Shown: positions 9,286 through 23,027, counted from the stretch's first letter. The stretch is DNA of 64,000 nt from Vibrio echinoideorum (GCF_024347455.1 NZ_AP025483.1:124001-188000), one strand, 5' to 3'. The notes: a model not told the origin generated them from the letters alone. Made by a program: numbers and translations.

Positions 9286-9310
9286 TATTTGGCCTACAGG
9301 TGGTCAAATA
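9286..9310. repeat. Short palindromic repeat, copy 1 (TTTGGCC family)
   Basis: The arms TATTTGGCC and GGTCAAATA form a near-perfect inverted repeat around a seven-base centre, three bases after the terminator. Related copies are at 56136, 57601 and 62380. Confidence 0.6.
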
Positions 9311-9328
9311 GTCCTTTTGGTTCTTTGT

Positions 9329-10729
9329 TTAGAATAAACGGTTAAGTCCGTTAAGCGCTGCGACGCGATAAGCTTCGGCCATTGTTGGATAGTTGAAGGT
9401 CGTATTCACAAAGTACTCGATGGTATTTGCTTCACCTTTCTGTTCCATGATCGCCTGACCGATGTGGATGATCTCAGCAGCACGCTCACCAAACACGTGG
9501 ATACCTAAAATCTCTTTAGTTTCACGATGGAAAAGTATCTTCAAGCTACCAATATCTTTACCTGCGATTTGAGCACGAGCTAAGTGCTTGAATGAAGATC
9601 GTCCCACTTCATAAGGTACTTTAGCCGCGGTAAGCTCTTGTTCTGTTTTTCCGACAGAGCTGATCTCAGGAATGGTGTAGATACCTGTTGGGATATCTTC
9701 GATAAGGTGTCGTTCTGCTTCACCTTTCACCACGGCTTGGGCCACGAATCGACCTTGGTCATAAGCAGCACTTGCTAGGCTAGGATAACCAATCACATCA
9801 CCGACAGCGTAAACATGTTCAACACTGGTTTGGTAGTTGCTGTTGACTGAGACTTGTCCTCGAGAGTCCGCTTCTAAGCCAACGGCACCAAGATTCAGCT
9901 TGTCAGTATTACCCGTTCGGCCATTGGCATACAGTAGACAGTCAGCACGCATTTTCTTACCTGACTCTAGGTGAATGATTACACCGTCATCAGTGCCTTC
10001 AATTTTCTCAAAGGTCTCATCGTTACGAATAACAACGCCGCTGTTCCAGAAGTGATAAGACAGAGCATCCGAGGTTTCATTGTCTAAGAATGACAGCAGG
10101 CGATCTCGAGTATTAATAAGATCGGTTTTCACGCCTAAACCCCGGAAGATTGAAGCGTATTCACAACCAATAACGCCAGCACCATAGATGATGATGTGTT
10201 GAGGATCGTGTTTAAGAGAAAGAATCGAGTCGCTGTCGTAGATACGTTCATGCAGAAAGTCGACGTTGTCTGGTTGATAAGGGCGAGAACCTGTTGCGAT
10301 AACAAATTTGTCTGCGCTGTAATGTTCTTCAGTACCATCGCTCTGCATGACTGAGATAGTGTTAGTATCGATAAAACGCGCCGTACCAAATACCAATGTG
10401 CACTGGTTACGGTCGTAGAAGCCTTGACGCAATCGAGTCTGTTTGTCGATGACTGATTTAGCATGCCCCAAAATATTGGAGAAGGTCGAGTGAATGCTTT
10501 TGTTGTTCTGACAAAACAGCGGATTACTGTTGAATTCAATGATACGACTTACGGCATGGCGAAGTGCTTTTGAAGGAATGGTTCCCCAGTGTGTACAACC
10601 ACCACCAACACTGCTCTCTTTTTCAATGATTGCAACGTTCAACCCGGCTTTGGTTAATCCCATCGCTGCCCCTTCTCCTCCGGGGCCACTACCAATTACG
10701 ATTACATCAAAGTGGTTGGAGTGCGGCAT
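9329..10729 (-). CDS. sthA: Soluble pyridine nucleotide transhydrogenase
   Basis: SthA (UdhA) is a cytosolic flavoprotein that transfers hydride between NADPH and NAD, balancing the two pools. The 466 residues equal the E. coli length. The N-terminal FAD fold starts with [10 protein letters not shown] (residues 13-22), the second nucleotide site is [13 protein letters not shown], and the FAD-closing motif is VYAVGDVIG. The active-site motif GGGCTHWGT keeps only the first cysteine (Cys45); the second is Thr50, the known difference between SthA and the disulfide oxidoreductases. The ATG is preceded by GGAAG. It is divergent from fabR, as in E. coli. Confidence 0.97.
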   Translation of the reverse strand: MPHSNHFDVIVIGSGPGGEGAAMGLTKAGLNVAIIEKESSVGGGCTHWGTIPSKALRHAVSRIIEFNSNPLFCQNNKSIHSTFSNILGHAKSVIDKQTRLRQGFYDRNQCTLVFGTARFIDTNTISVMQSDGTEEHYSADKFVIATGSRPYQPDNVDFLHERIYDSDSILSLKHDPQHIIIYGAGVIGCEYASIFRGLGVKTDLINTRDRLLSFLDNETSDALSYHFWNSGVVIRNDETFEKIEGTDDGVIIHLESGKKMRADCLLYANGRTGNTDKLNLGAVGLEADSRGQVSVNSNYQTSVEHVYAVGDVIGYPSLASAAYDQGRFVAQAVVKGEAERHLIEDIPTGIYTIPEISSVGKTEQELTAAKVPYEVGRSSFKHLARAQIAGKDIGSLKILFHRETKEILGIHVFGERAAEIIHIGQAIMEQKGEANTIEYFVNTTFNYPTMAEAYRVAALNGLNRLF

Positions 10730-11056
10730 AGATATCTTCCTTGTTATATTTGATTAACATTGCTTTAGCGAGATTTTAACTGATTCTGTTCTTGGGTACA
10801 TGAAAAGGGCATCAGAGAGTCGGTGGGATCACGCAGTGTTATCGAAAAAATAATATTTGGTATGTTGTATGTCTCCAAATGACAGTGTGGATATTGAAAT
10901 TTTTTCTTCGAACGTATTTACTTCGGTACGTGAACAAAGAGGCGTGTTTAGTGTCTTATATAACCAGATTGCCTTATATAAATAAGTGATTCGCGTTATA
11001 TTAAACCGAGGTTTAGACATGCCTGTTTAGGCTGTAAAAGAAGAAATTGATAAAGT
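10730..11056. other. Divergent sthA-fabR intergenic region
   Basis: This 327-base, AT-rich gap must hold the promoters of sthA and fabR. I see an inverted sequence around 10921-10940 (TTCGGTACGTGAACA) that faintly recalls FabR-type operators, but the match is too weak to call. No coding region or RNA gene is apparent. Confidence 0.4.
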
Positions 11057-11698
11057 ATGAAACCAATGGGCATTCGCGCACAGCAAAAAGAAAAAACTCG
11101 TCGCAGCTTAATTGATGCAGCATTTAGCCAACTTAGCGCCGATCGTAGTTTTTCCAACCTAAGCTTGAGAGAAGTCGCTCGTGAGGCTGGAATAGCACCG
11201 ACTTCCTTTTATCGTCACTTCAAAGATATGGATGAGCTTGGCTTAACCATGGTTGATGAAGGAGGCTTATTACTACGCCAACTAATGCGTCAAGCTCGGC
11301 AGCGTATAGCAAAAGAAGGCAGTGTGATTCGCACATCGGTTGAAACCTTTATGGAGTTCATTGAAAGCAGTCCAAACGTATTCAGACTGTTATTACGAGA
11401 GCGTTCAGGAACTTCATTTGAGTTTCGTGCAGCGGTAGCTCGTGAGATACAGCACTTCTCTGCTGAGTTAACCGAATATCTGATAACGACTGGCATGACA
11501 CGAGATGAAGCTTTTACTCAAGCTGAAGCTTCCGTCATATTGGTCTTTAACTCAGGGGCAGAAGCATTAGATTTAGATCGACGTCAGCGAGATGAATTGG
11601 CTGATCGCTTGATCATGCAATTGCGAATGATGGCCAAAGGGGCTTTTTGGTATCGTAAAGAACGTGAACGTAACCGATTAAAAGGCGGGATTGAATAA
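11057..11698 (+). CDS. fabR: TetR-family repressor of unsaturated fatty acid synthesis, FabR
   Basis: FabR senses the acyl-CoA/acyl-ACP pool and represses fabA and fabB. The N-terminal TetR helix-turn-helix is nearly identical to E. coli FabR, with [19 protein letters not shown] at about residues 37-56, followed by the conserved [17 protein letters not shown] and [10 protein letters not shown]. Total length is 213 residues from the ATG at 11057. A second ATG at 11066 (MGIRAQQ) matches the family start better, but neither has a clear ribosome binding site. The stop codon overlaps the ATG of yijD by one base, an operon conserved with E. coli. Confidence 0.95.
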   Translation: MKPMGIRAQQKEKTRRSLIDAAFSQLSADRSFSNLSLREVAREAGIAPTSFYRHFKDMDELGLTMVDEGGLLLRQLMRQARQRIAKEGSVIRTSVETFMEFIESSPNVFRLLLRERSGTSFEFRAAVAREIQHFSAELTEYLITTGMTRDEAFTQAEASVILVFNSGAEALDLDRRQRDELADRLIMQLRMMAKGAFWYRKERERNRLKGGIE

Positions 11699-12069
11699 TG
11701 TCGAATGAAAATAATACTGTAAACCGTGGTTCTGAAAGAAAGACACTCGTACTTGCTGTTGTTGCAGGTGTGTGTGGTGATGCATTGTTATCTTGGGTAA
11801 CAATGAGCGAAGTGGGCTTCTCTATTTTCCCTCTTATTGCTTTAGTTTTGGCTGTACAAGCGCTTTACCAAGAATACCTAACGAATCCAGTATCTGAAGA
11901 TATTCCGCTGGTAGGTTTAGCTTGTTTCTTTGTTGGTGCATTTGGTCACTCGGCTTTTGTTAAAGCTCAACACCCTGATGCAGGTTCAAACTTCTTTGCG
12001 ATTATTGTCGCGATGCTGCTTCTCGGTTGGGTCGGTAAGAAGCTAGGCTTTATCGGTAAAACCGCTTAA
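11698..12069 (+). CDS. yijD: YijD-family inner-membrane protein
   Basis: This 123-residue protein has four hydrophobic segments (about residues 15-35, 38-57, 73-92 and 98-117) and a short polar N terminus. Its position directly behind fabR, with TAATG overlap, is that of E. coli yijD (DUF1422), a membrane protein of unknown function. The conserved coupling suggests a role linked to membrane lipid composition, but that is inference only. Confidence 0.85.
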   Translation: MSNENNTVNRGSERKTLVLAVVAGVCGDALLSWVTMSEVGFSIFPLIALVLAVQALYQEYLTNPVSEDIPLVGLACFFVGAFGHSAFVKAQHPDAGSNFFAIIVAMLLLGWVGKKLGFIGKTA

Positions 12070-12089
12070 ACCTACTTATAATTATAAAT

Positions 12090-12119
12090 AAAAAAACGAG
12101 CCAATTGGCTCGTTTTTTT
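12090..12119. terminator. Bidirectional terminator between yijD and trmA
   Basis: A palindromic stem (arms ACGAGCCAA and TTGGCTCGT) is flanked by six or more A on the left and seven T on the right. Confidence 0.9.
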
Positions 12120-12161
12120 GTATCCGTTGTTTGGCTTTGGCTTCGACCTAGAGAGCGATAT

Positions 12162-13271
12162 TTACGCTTTACGCTCTAGGAATACACCGGCTTCCATGTG
12201 GTGCGTATAAGGGAACTGGTCAAATAGAGCAAAACGAGTGATGTCGTGTGTTTCGCTTAGAATGTCTAGGTTCTCTTTCAATGTCTCAGGGTTACAAGAG
12301 ATGTACATGATACGCTCATAGCCTTGCACCATCTTACAAGTATCAACATCCATACCTGAACGCGGTGGATCAACAAAGATAGTGTTGCAGTTGTAGCTCT
12401 TCAGATCGATGTTTGCTTGTTGCAGGCGGCGGAATTCACGCTTACCTTCCATTGCTACAGTAAAATCTTCTGCAGACATACGAATGATCTGAACATTATC
12501 AATCTTGTTGGCCGCAATGTTGTATTGCGCAGACTCTACGGATGGCTTCGCTAGCTCTGTTGCAAGTACACGCTCAAAGTTTTGTGCCAGTGCTAATGAG
12601 AAGTTACCGTTACCACAGTAAAGCTCTAGTAAGTCACCTTTGCTGTCTTGAGTACAGTCGACAGCCCACTCCAGCATTTTTTCTGCTACTTTGCCGTTTG
12701 GCTGAGTAAAGCTATTTTCTACTTGTTGGTAGATGTAGCTATCACCATTCACGTCTAGCTTTTCAATGACGTAGTCGCGATCCAGTACGATTTTCATCTT
12801 ACGTGCACGACCAATAAGGTTTAGGTTAAAACCTTCATCGTTTAGTTTCTGTTTAAGTGCTTTGGCATCTTGAATCCATTGCTCACCTAATTGACGGTGG
12901 TAAAGGAGTGATACTAAGATTTCACCACTTAATGTAGATAGAAAATCGACTTGGAATAGCTTGTGACGTAGAGAATGGTTCTCTTTCATTGCATCTGTTA
13001 ATAGAGGCATTAAGTCGTTGATAAGACGGCTAGCTGCAGGGAACTGGTCTACACGATATTTTTCTTTGGTTTCTTGATTGAACATGACGTAATACATATC
13101 GTCACCTTCATGCCACACGCGGAACTCAGCACGCATGCGGTAGTGTTGTTCTGGTGATTCATACACTTCCAGCTCAGGCACATTGTATTGTGAGAACATT
13201 TCAGTAAGACGTTCGGTCTTTTCTGTCAGTTGTTCTTGGTAGCGTTGCGGGTTTACATCTAAATTCGCCAT
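12162..13271 (-). CDS. trmA: tRNA (uracil-5-)-methyltransferase
   Basis: TrmA makes 5-methyluridine at position 54 of the tRNA T loop. I chose the ATG at 13271 (369 residues; 366 in E. coli), which has an AAAAAGG ribosome binding site; an upstream in-frame start at 13325 would add 18 non-conserved residues. The C-terminal SAM domain shows [25 protein letters not shown], and the nucleophile Cys326 in YISCNPETL with the general base Glu360 in HHMEAG. It is convergent with yijD and divergent from the btuB riboswitch, as in E. coli. Confidence 0.96.
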   Translation of the reverse strand: MANLDVNPQRYQEQLTEKTERLTEMFSQYNVPELEVYESPEQHYRMRAEFRVWHEGDDMYYVMFNQETKEKYRVDQFPAASRLINDLMPLLTDAMKENHSLRHKLFQVDFLSTLSGEILVSLLYHRQLGEQWIQDAKALKQKLNDEGFNLNLIGRARKMKIVLDRDYVIEKLDVNGDSYIYQQVENSFTQPNGKVAEKMLEWAVDCTQDSKGDLLELYCGNGNFSLALAQNFERVLATELAKPSVESAQYNIAANKIDNVQIIRMSAEDFTVAMEGKREFRRLQQANIDLKSYNCNTIFVDPPRSGMDVDTCKMVQGYERIMYISCNPETLKENLDILSETHDITRFALFDQFPYTHHMEAGVFLERKA

Positions 13272-13435
13272 TGTTATGCCTTTTTGCTGTCGTGCTTTTA
13301 AATCAAGAGCGCAGATTTTATTCAATCACAGACGCTTGTCCAGTGTTGAGAGCTATTCAGTGTAAATCGACCATGAAAACTATAGCTTATAACTATCTTA
13401 GACTAGACAAATGATTCATAGATTAATACTATCTC

Positions 13436-13625
13436 CCGCAAGCTGGTGCCATTTGGATGTATAGATGGCTGAAGAGGGAATCTGGTGTGAATCCAGAACT
13501 GACGCGCAGCGGTAAAAGAGAACGAATATTCATAGACACTGCAAATAGCGTTTTGTGGGAAGTCGAATATGAGGTAAACCAAAAGGTTGTGCTCTTGAGT
13601 CCGAATACCTGCCAGCGGCTAAGCC
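13436..13625 (+). ncRNA. Cobalamin (adenosylcobalamin) riboswitch
   Basis: The leader of btuB shows the ordered elements of the cobalamin riboswitch: GGGAATCTGGTGTGAATCC (13479-13497), then CTGACGCGCAGCGGTAA (13500-13516), and a B12-box-like GAGTCCGAATACCTGCC (about 13599-13615). In bacteria this element binds the cofactor and blocks translation or transcription of B12 uptake genes. The segment from the B12 box to the btuB start leaves about 50 bases for an expression platform. Boundaries are approximate. Confidence 0.92.
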
Positions 13626-13670
13626 ATACAATGTGGTTTGGTAGGACTTTACGCGATTTAGGATCACAAC

Positions 13671-15506
13671 ATGAACAAATCCCTTTTAGCGGTTGCTGTA
13701 GCATCGCTACTTTCACCTATCTCCAATTTACACGCCCAAGAAGCATCTGCTGACGAAACCATGGTGGTTACGGCTAACCGTTTTGAGCAGTCTGCCACGG
13801 CGACATTAACTGATGTTGAAGTTGTCACTCGCCAAGATTTTCAAAGAACACAAGCTAAAACAATCCCAGATGTGTTGAGAAGATTAACAGGGATCCAGAT
13901 TACTCAAAATGGTGGTAGAGGACAGCTCGCTTCTATATTTGTTCGCGGAACAAGTTCTGATCAAGTCCTCGTTTTAGTTGATGGTGTTCGTTTTGCTCGT
14001 GCAGCAAAAGGTGCAGTCGATTTCAACCAAATCCCATTGAGTTATGTTCAGAGGATCGAGTATGTAAGAGGAGCTCGAGCTTCTTTATATGGTTCTGAAG
14101 CAATTGGTGGTGTAATCAACATTATTACGATTGCTCGTGCGACGGATGAATCAACAACATTGAGTGCTGGTTTGGGTAGCTTAGATTATCAAGAACTTAG
14201 TCTAGCATCCGGCGTTGCGACTTCTGAAAATGGTCAGTTAAACCTTGCTATTAGTCATGAAAGCGATGAAGGCTACAATGTTAAGCCCGTACCTGGCTTA
14301 AATGATGGCGACCGCCATGGCTTCGAAACGTTGAATGGTTTGATTGGTTATACCCACAAGTTGAATGAAGAATTCAGTGTATTTGGTAATGTTCGTGCCT
14401 ATGAGAATATTTCCCTGTATGACAATACATATAGTACACGCAGTTATATGGAGTCTGAAAAAGACGATTTATCAGTGTCGATTGGTGGTACTTATCAAGG
14501 CAGCCAATTACGCTCTGAGATGCAAGCTACAGTACAAAGCCAAGATTCTTGGAACTATCAATTTGGTGAAAGCAAAACATCTGGAACTCAAGACGAATTA
14601 GAACAAAGCAATGTTCAGTGGATTAATAGCTATAAATTAAACAAGAATGTTGTGTTAGCTGGTGGCGTTGATTGGCGCGATGAGTCATATGTAGATAAGA
14701 ATGCGAATAAAACATTCGACCGTTCTAACTTGGCAGTATTCGGCCTATCTTCAGTCACTGTTGATTCTGCAACTTTAGAAGCAAGTGCAAGAGTCGATGA
14801 CAATGAAGAATTTGGTACAGAAACGACATATAACGTCGGGGCTGGTTATCAATTTATTCCAGAATTTGGTATGAAAGCTTCATACGGTACAGCTTTTAAA
14901 GCTCCAAACCTTTACCAACAGTATGATCCGTCTTACGGAACTCAAGATCTTAAGCCAGAAGAGTCTGATGCGATTGAGGTGGGCTTCTATGGTCTAGTGA
15001 AAGACGTATATTGGACATTAACTGGATACGATTACAAGATCACCAATCTAATCGATTACCACCCAACAACATATAAGTACATCAACGTTGATGGTGAGAC
15101 GCATATTCAAGGTATAGAGCTGACTGCCGAGTTTGATACGGGTATTGTGCAACACCAGTTGAGTGCTGATTATAAAGATGCAGAAGGTGATGATGGTAAA
15201 CAGCTGCAGCGACGAGCAAAAGAACTGTATAAGTGGAATGCATTGGTGGCATTTGACGTTGTCGATTGGTCTATAAGCTATCAATATGTAGGTAAGCGAC
15301 CTGATGTTGATTACGGGACATGGCCATATAGTGATGTAACTCTCCCATCTTATTCATTGGTTGACACTGCTGTTAGCTATTATGCTAATGAGAACACTAC
15401 GATCAGTGCTCGTGTTGATAACTTACTTGATGAAGACTACGAAACGGCTCTAGGGTACCCAGCCGCAGAGCGTGCTTACTACTTGAACGTAGCTTACCAA
15501 TTCTAA
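13671..15506 (+). CDS. btuB: TonB-dependent vitamin B12 outer-membrane receptor
   Basis: BtuB is the 22-stranded barrel that imports cobalamin using TonB energy. The 611-residue precursor has a signal peptide likely cleaved after residue 22 (SNLHA), a TonB box ETMVVTANR at residues 29-37, and a plug domain with IPDVLRRLTGIQI, FVRGTSSDQVLVLVDGVR and YVRGARASLYGSEAIGGVIN. Near the C terminus VDNLLDEDYE is followed by the final barrel strand ending in Phe, the outer-membrane insertion signal. The riboswitch directly upstream confirms the B12 role. Confidence 0.96.
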   Translation: MNKSLLAVAVASLLSPISNLHAQEASADETMVVTANRFEQSATATLTDVEVVTRQDFQRTQAKTIPDVLRRLTGIQITQNGGRGQLASIFVRGTSSDQVLVLVDGVRFARAAKGAVDFNQIPLSYVQRIEYVRGARASLYGSEAIGGVINIITIARATDESTTLSAGLGSLDYQELSLASGVATSENGQLNLAISHESDEGYNVKPVPGLNDGDRHGFETLNGLIGYTHKLNEEFSVFGNVRAYENISLYDNTYSTRSYMESEKDDLSVSIGGTYQGSQLRSEMQATVQSQDSWNYQFGESKTSGTQDELEQSNVQWINSYKLNKNVVLAGGVDWRDESYVDKNANKTFDRSNLAVFGLSSVTVDSATLEASARVDDNEEFGTETTYNVGAGYQFIPEFGMKASYGTAFKAPNLYQQYDPSYGTQDLKPEESDAIEVGFYGLVKDVYWTLTGYDYKITNLIDYHPTTYKYINVDGETHIQGIELTAEFDTGIVQHQLSADYKDAEGDDGKQLQRRAKELYKWNALVAFDVVDWSISYQYVGKRPDVDYGTWPYSDVTLPSYSLVDTAVSYYANENTTISARVDNLLDEDYETALGYPAAERAYYLNVAYQF

Positions 15507-15515
15507 TTTACACCT

Positions 15516-15537
15516 AAACCGCCCCCGGGCGGTTTTT
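15516..15537 (+). terminator. Terminator-like hairpin between btuB and the PP-loop ATPase gene
   Basis: The arms AAACCGCCC and GGGCGGTTT plus a short T-run lie 9 bases after the btuB stop and 17 bases before the next ATG. The gap leaves no room for a separate promoter after it, so the next gene depends on read-through or on a promoter inside btuB. Confidence 0.75.
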
Positions 15538-15553
15538 CTTATTGGGTATATCA

Positions 15554-16219
15554 ATGAAAAAGAAAGTCGTCATAAGTTGGTCGTCAGGTAAAGACTCGAC
15601 ATTAACGTTGGAGCGTCTACTTGAAAGCTCCGAATATGAAGTTGTTGCTCTCTATACTACTTACGTTGGTGATGAGGTCCCTTTCCAAGTGACTTCGATT
15701 GATGTGGTTGCCATGCAGGCTAAACTGGTAGGTTTACCATTAGTAACGATTGAACTTCCTGAAGTGTTTCCAAGTAACGAGATTTATCAAAGTACCATTG
15801 TCTCCGCACTTAAAGGTTCTGGCTTATCAATCGACGCAGTCGCGTTTGGAGATATGTTCTGTAATGGCATTGCCGATTATCGAAGAAGCTATATAGAACC
15901 CGCTGGTTGGGAGTGTGTGTTCCCTCTCATGGGAGAGAGCAGTCAGGCACTTGCGAGTGAAATAATAGACAGAGGAATCGAAACCTTTCTCGTCACGGTC
16001 GATAGCGAAGCATTAGACATGAGCTATTGCGGGAAGGAATACACACTTGAGCTAATAGGCAGCTTACCGAGTCATGTCGATCCATGTGGCGAAGATGGTG
16101 AGTTCCACACCTTAGTGACGTCAGCGCCATGCTTTAAAGGTAAGCTCAAGATAGAGCTAGGAAATGTAGAGCAAGGTGAGCGCTTTGTTCATCAACGTTA
16201 TCAAGCTTGCATTATATAG
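15554..16219 (+). CDS. Dph6-related PP-loop ATP pyrophosphatase
   Basis: The protein (221 residues from the ATG at 15554; a TTG at 15542 would add four) starts with the PP-loop SWSSGKDSTLTL (residues 8-19), which binds ATP for adenylation. It continues with the Dph6-type motifs VAFGDMFCNGIADYRR and DPCGEDGEFHTLV. In eukaryotes and archaea Dph6 amidates diphthine on EF-2, but bacteria have no diphthamide, so the substrate must differ. Its place behind a B12-riboswitch-controlled btuB suggests a role in handling cobalamin or corrinoids, for example amide ligation on a corrin side chain; that is inference from context. Confidence 0.78.
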   Translation: MKKKVVISWSSGKDSTLTLERLLESSEYEVVALYTTYVGDEVPFQVTSIDVVAMQAKLVGLPLVTIELPEVFPSNEIYQSTIVSALKGSGLSIDAVAFGDMFCNGIADYRRSYIEPAGWECVFPLMGESSQALASEIIDRGIETFLVTVDSEALDMSYCGKEYTLELIGSLPSHVDPCGEDGEFHTLVTSAPCFKGKLKIELGNVEQGERFVHQRYQACII

Positions 16220-16255
16220 AGTGAGGATTGGCGAAAACTAAGCGAAGGAGTATCA

Positions 16256-17086
16256 TTGCAGCGAAACTTATTACAGGTAATCGTTGTGTCGAATAGTCTA
16301 CAGAAAAATATATTAGTCTTTGATTCTGGAGTGGGTGGTCTATCTGTATATAGAGAGATAAGTCAGTTACTACCGAATCATAACTATACCTATGTATTCG
16401 ATAATGAAGCCTACCCATATGGTGAGCTTGACCAGCAAGTGCTCATTCGTCGAGTTCAAAGTATCGTAACCAGTTTTGTGGATAGCCACGCGATTGATAT
16501 CGTAGTGATAGCCTGTAATACCGCAAGTACGATTGTCTTACCTACACTCCGTTCTAATAACCTTATTCCTATTGTCGGCGTTGTTCCAGCAATTAAGCCT
16601 GCATCCTTACTTGCCAATAAAGCGGTGGGTCTTATTGCTACTCCCGCAACGATTACTCGTGAATACACACACGAGCTCATCAAAAACTTCTCAAGTAATA
16701 AAAGGGTTGAACTTTTAGGTTCGACTCGGCTGGTGGACATGGCTGAAGAGAAACTCCGAGGAGAAGCGATTAACCTTCAAGAGCTACAGCAAATCCTTCA
16801 ACCGATGATCAACACAATTGATGTGGCTGTTTTAGGATGTACACATTTCCCATTGATAAAGTCTGAGATTCAACAAGTCTTAGGTAAGAATGTTTTATTG
16901 GTTGATTCTGGTAAAGCTATTGCTAAGCGAGTTCAAGATCTATTGGATTTGGAGAGTGGTAGTAAAGAGTGGGGAGTACGTGAAGTTTTTTGTAGTGCAC
17001 TTCCTAAAAAAGAAAGTGCACTAAATAGCATGTTAAAGCAGTTAGGGTTTAGCTCAGTTCAGCTTCGTCCGTTTCTGGATGTTTAG
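16256..17086 (+). CDS. murI: Glutamate racemase
   Basis: MurI makes D-glutamate for peptidoglycan. Catalytic cysteines are present as Cys87 (ACNTAST) and Cys195 (LGCTHFPL), with the N-terminal [10 protein letters not shown] motif. The start is unusual: a TTG at 16256, chosen because a strong AAGGAG (16245-16250) stands five bases before it; a GTG at 16286 is possible but lacks such a site. Length is 276 residues. Only 36 bases separate it from the PP-loop gene, so it is probably in the btuB operon, as in E. coli where btuB and murI overlap. The 3' end overlaps the convergent RRM gene by 38 bases. Confidence 0.95.
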   Translation: MQRNLLQVIVVSNSLQKNILVFDSGVGGLSVYREISQLLPNHNYTYVFDNEAYPYGELDQQVLIRRVQSIVTSFVDSHAIDIVVIACNTASTIVLPTLRSNNLIPIVGVVPAIKPASLLANKAVGLIATPATITREYTHELIKNFSSNKRVELLGSTRLVDMAEEKLRGEAINLQELQQILQPMINTIDVAVLGCTHFPLIKSEIQQVLGKNVLLVDSGKAIAKRVQDLLDLESGSKEWGVREVFCSALPKKESALNSMLKQLGFSSVQLRPFLDV

Positions 17087-17501
17087 GATCATTTGCAACT
17101 CGCACTTTTAAAGTTCGTTGCATGTAATCTTTATCGTTAAGTTCTGAAATAGCATGATTCACATCATTGCTAGCCATTACGACAAATCCAAAGCCTCTTC
17201 TTTTACCAGTACGTTTGTCTTTCATTAAGCGTACTGCAAATACTTCACCATACTCTGAGAATAATTCACGTACGTGTGACTCATTCGCTTTGTATGGAAG
17301 GTTACCTACATAAAGTGTTTTTGTTGATGCCTTAGGTTCTGAATCTGATTTTGAGTCGGTGCTTGAAAAGTTAACAACAAAAGCGGAAGCCAAGACACCA
17401 AGGATAAAGGTAATTGCAGGCGATATATCTACCTGAGAGAAAACAATGCCACCTAGAACAGCTAGTGCGACAATTAACAACATCGATTTTTTTGAGTTCA
17501 T
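17049..17501 (-). CDS. Membrane-anchored RNA-binding protein with one RRM domain
   Basis: The 150-residue protein has two hydrophobic segments at the N terminus (about residues 7-22 and 28-44), an acidic and serine-rich linker, and one RNA recognition motif with RNP2 LYVGNL (residues 63-68) and RNP1 RRGFGFVVM (residues 101-109). RNP1 keeps the two aromatic residues that stack on RNA bases. RRM proteins of this size are typical of cyanobacteria and occur in some proteobacteria including vibrios; the membrane anchor would tether the RNA-binding domain to the inner membrane. The RNA target is unknown. Its 3' end overlaps murI on the other strand. Confidence 0.82.
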   Translation of the reverse strand: MNSKKSMLLIVALAVLGGIVFSQVDISPAITFILGVLASAFVVNFSSTDSKSDSEPKASTKTLYVGNLPYKANESHVRELFSEYGEVFAVRLMKDKRTGKRRGFGFVVMASNDVNHAISELNDKDYMQRTLKVRVANDPKHPETDEAELS

Positions 17502-17692
17502 ATCGGAATACTACATATTAATAAACGAAATAGACGCATCTACTCTTAACAAAATAGATACATGAATCTTACGTTCATGGTTTCCATTTTGCCAATCTAT
17601 TGCTGTGATACGTCTCAAATGTTTAGTTTTTATTCGAAAAATGCGGATCTGGTGGCTTTTTAGGCGAACAAAACTTTTATTTTAAAAAGCCC

Positions 17693-17720
17693 TTGTGCTC
17701 TATGTCGATCTCTCTATAAT
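17693..17720 (+). promoter_or_regulatory. rRNA promoter P1 of rrn operon 1
   Basis: TTGTGC, a 16-base spacer and TATAAT are followed by GC-rich sequence (GCCGCC). An AT-rich tract at 17669-17690 lies where an UP element would be. Confidence 0.7.
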
Positions 17721-17795
17721 GCCGCCTCACCGACACGGAGTGAGACGAAAGTCACACAGCGAAATCGGTAGAGAAAAAGGGTTCGAAAATAACTC

Positions 17796-17823
17796 TTGAC
17801 TCTCAAAGTGGTGCAGGTATAGT
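17796..17823 (+). promoter_or_regulatory. rRNA promoter P2 of rrn operon 1
   Basis: TTGACT, a 16-base spacer and TATAGT are followed by a GC-rich discriminator (ACGCACCCC), the usual sign of stringent and growth-rate control. About 300 bases of leader follow before the 16S gene. Confidence 0.8.
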
Positions 17824-17865
17824 ACGCACCCCTAGCGACTGAGATGTGAATCACAAAACGCTAGC

Positions 17866-17876
17866 GCTCTTTAACA
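17866..17876 (+). promoter_or_regulatory. boxA antitermination element, leader of operon 1
   Basis: GCTCTTTAACA is the conserved boxA that recruits NusB/NusE to rRNA transcription complexes. The leader between here and 18127 is AT-rich with no gene. Confidence 0.85.
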
Positions 17877-18127
17877 ATTTAAACCTATCAATCTGTGTGG
17901 GCACTCGTTGATGAATATCAAAACGTTATTACTTAGGTAGTAACAGTTACTTCGGTAACAAACTTGATTTCAATGAACTGAGTGACCAATACAAAGTTAA
18001 GTTTACTTAATTTTGGCACAGTCAATTCATTACCATTCTGTTGGAATGGTAATAGCTTTAGAATTACATGTTCATTTTCGAATGAATATTAGTTTTGAAG
18101 TCAGTATTCGTTGAGTCACAAAATCTT

Positions 18128-19682
<1,555 letters not shown>

Positions 19683-19743
19683 TACGAAGATAGTCACGAT
19701 GAGTGTCCACACAGATTGATGGTTTAGATTTAGTTAAAGCCAG

Positions 19744-19779
19744 AGCTTTAATTAATAACGTAAGTTATTGATTAAAGCT
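19744..19779 (+). terminator. Terminator-like hairpin in the tRNA-less spacer of operon 1
   Basis: A 16-base-pair stem with one G-U pair (19744-19759 with 19764-19779) is closed by a GTAA loop of the GNRA class and followed by TTTTTGC. It occupies the place where the other two operons carry tRNA genes. Read-through would rely on the antitermination complex. Confidence 0.7.
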
Positions 19780-19790
19780 TTTTGCTTTAT

Positions 19791-19801
19791 GCTCTTTAAC
19801 A
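19791..19801 (+). promoter_or_regulatory. boxA element in the spacer of operon 1
   Basis: GCTCTTTAACA lies between the 16S and 23S genes, as in E. coli rrn operons. The 355-base spacer holds no tRNA gene. Confidence 0.85.
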
Positions 19802-20037
19802 ATTTGGAAAGCTGACTGATTGATTTACTTACGAGTAATTCAATCAAATTTAAAAGTTCTCAATGTTTATCTTTCATTAGATAAACACAACAAACACATT
19901 CAAGTGTCTTGTATTCGAATCAAACTTAGTTTGATTCACAATTGAGTCCGGCAAACAGTTATCAGGAATTAACCCTTCTTGATGACAACCAAAAACCTTG
20001 GTTAGTTGCCATACACTAAGACCCTTTCGGGTTGTAT

Positions 20038-22931
<2,894 letters not shown>

Positions 22932-23027
22932 ACAACACCCAAGGGGTTTTGTGGACTCAGATGTACCAGACCTTGAATGCGTTTGAAGAGAAATAACTTT
23001 TAAATAAGCTTTCCAGATTATTTTGCC

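Noticed and set aside
10900..10945. FabR-type operator between sthA and fabR
   Set aside because: The partial inverted sequence around GGTACGTGAAC does not match the known operator well enough.
13272..13325. Longer trmA start
   Set aside because: The ATG at 13271 matches the family length and has an AAAAAGG site; the upstream start codon is non-ATG and poorly placed.
19683..20037. A tRNA gene in the operon 1 spacer
   Set aside because: No cloverleaf, T-loop TTCGANT or CCA end is present; the long hairpin there is not tRNA-like.
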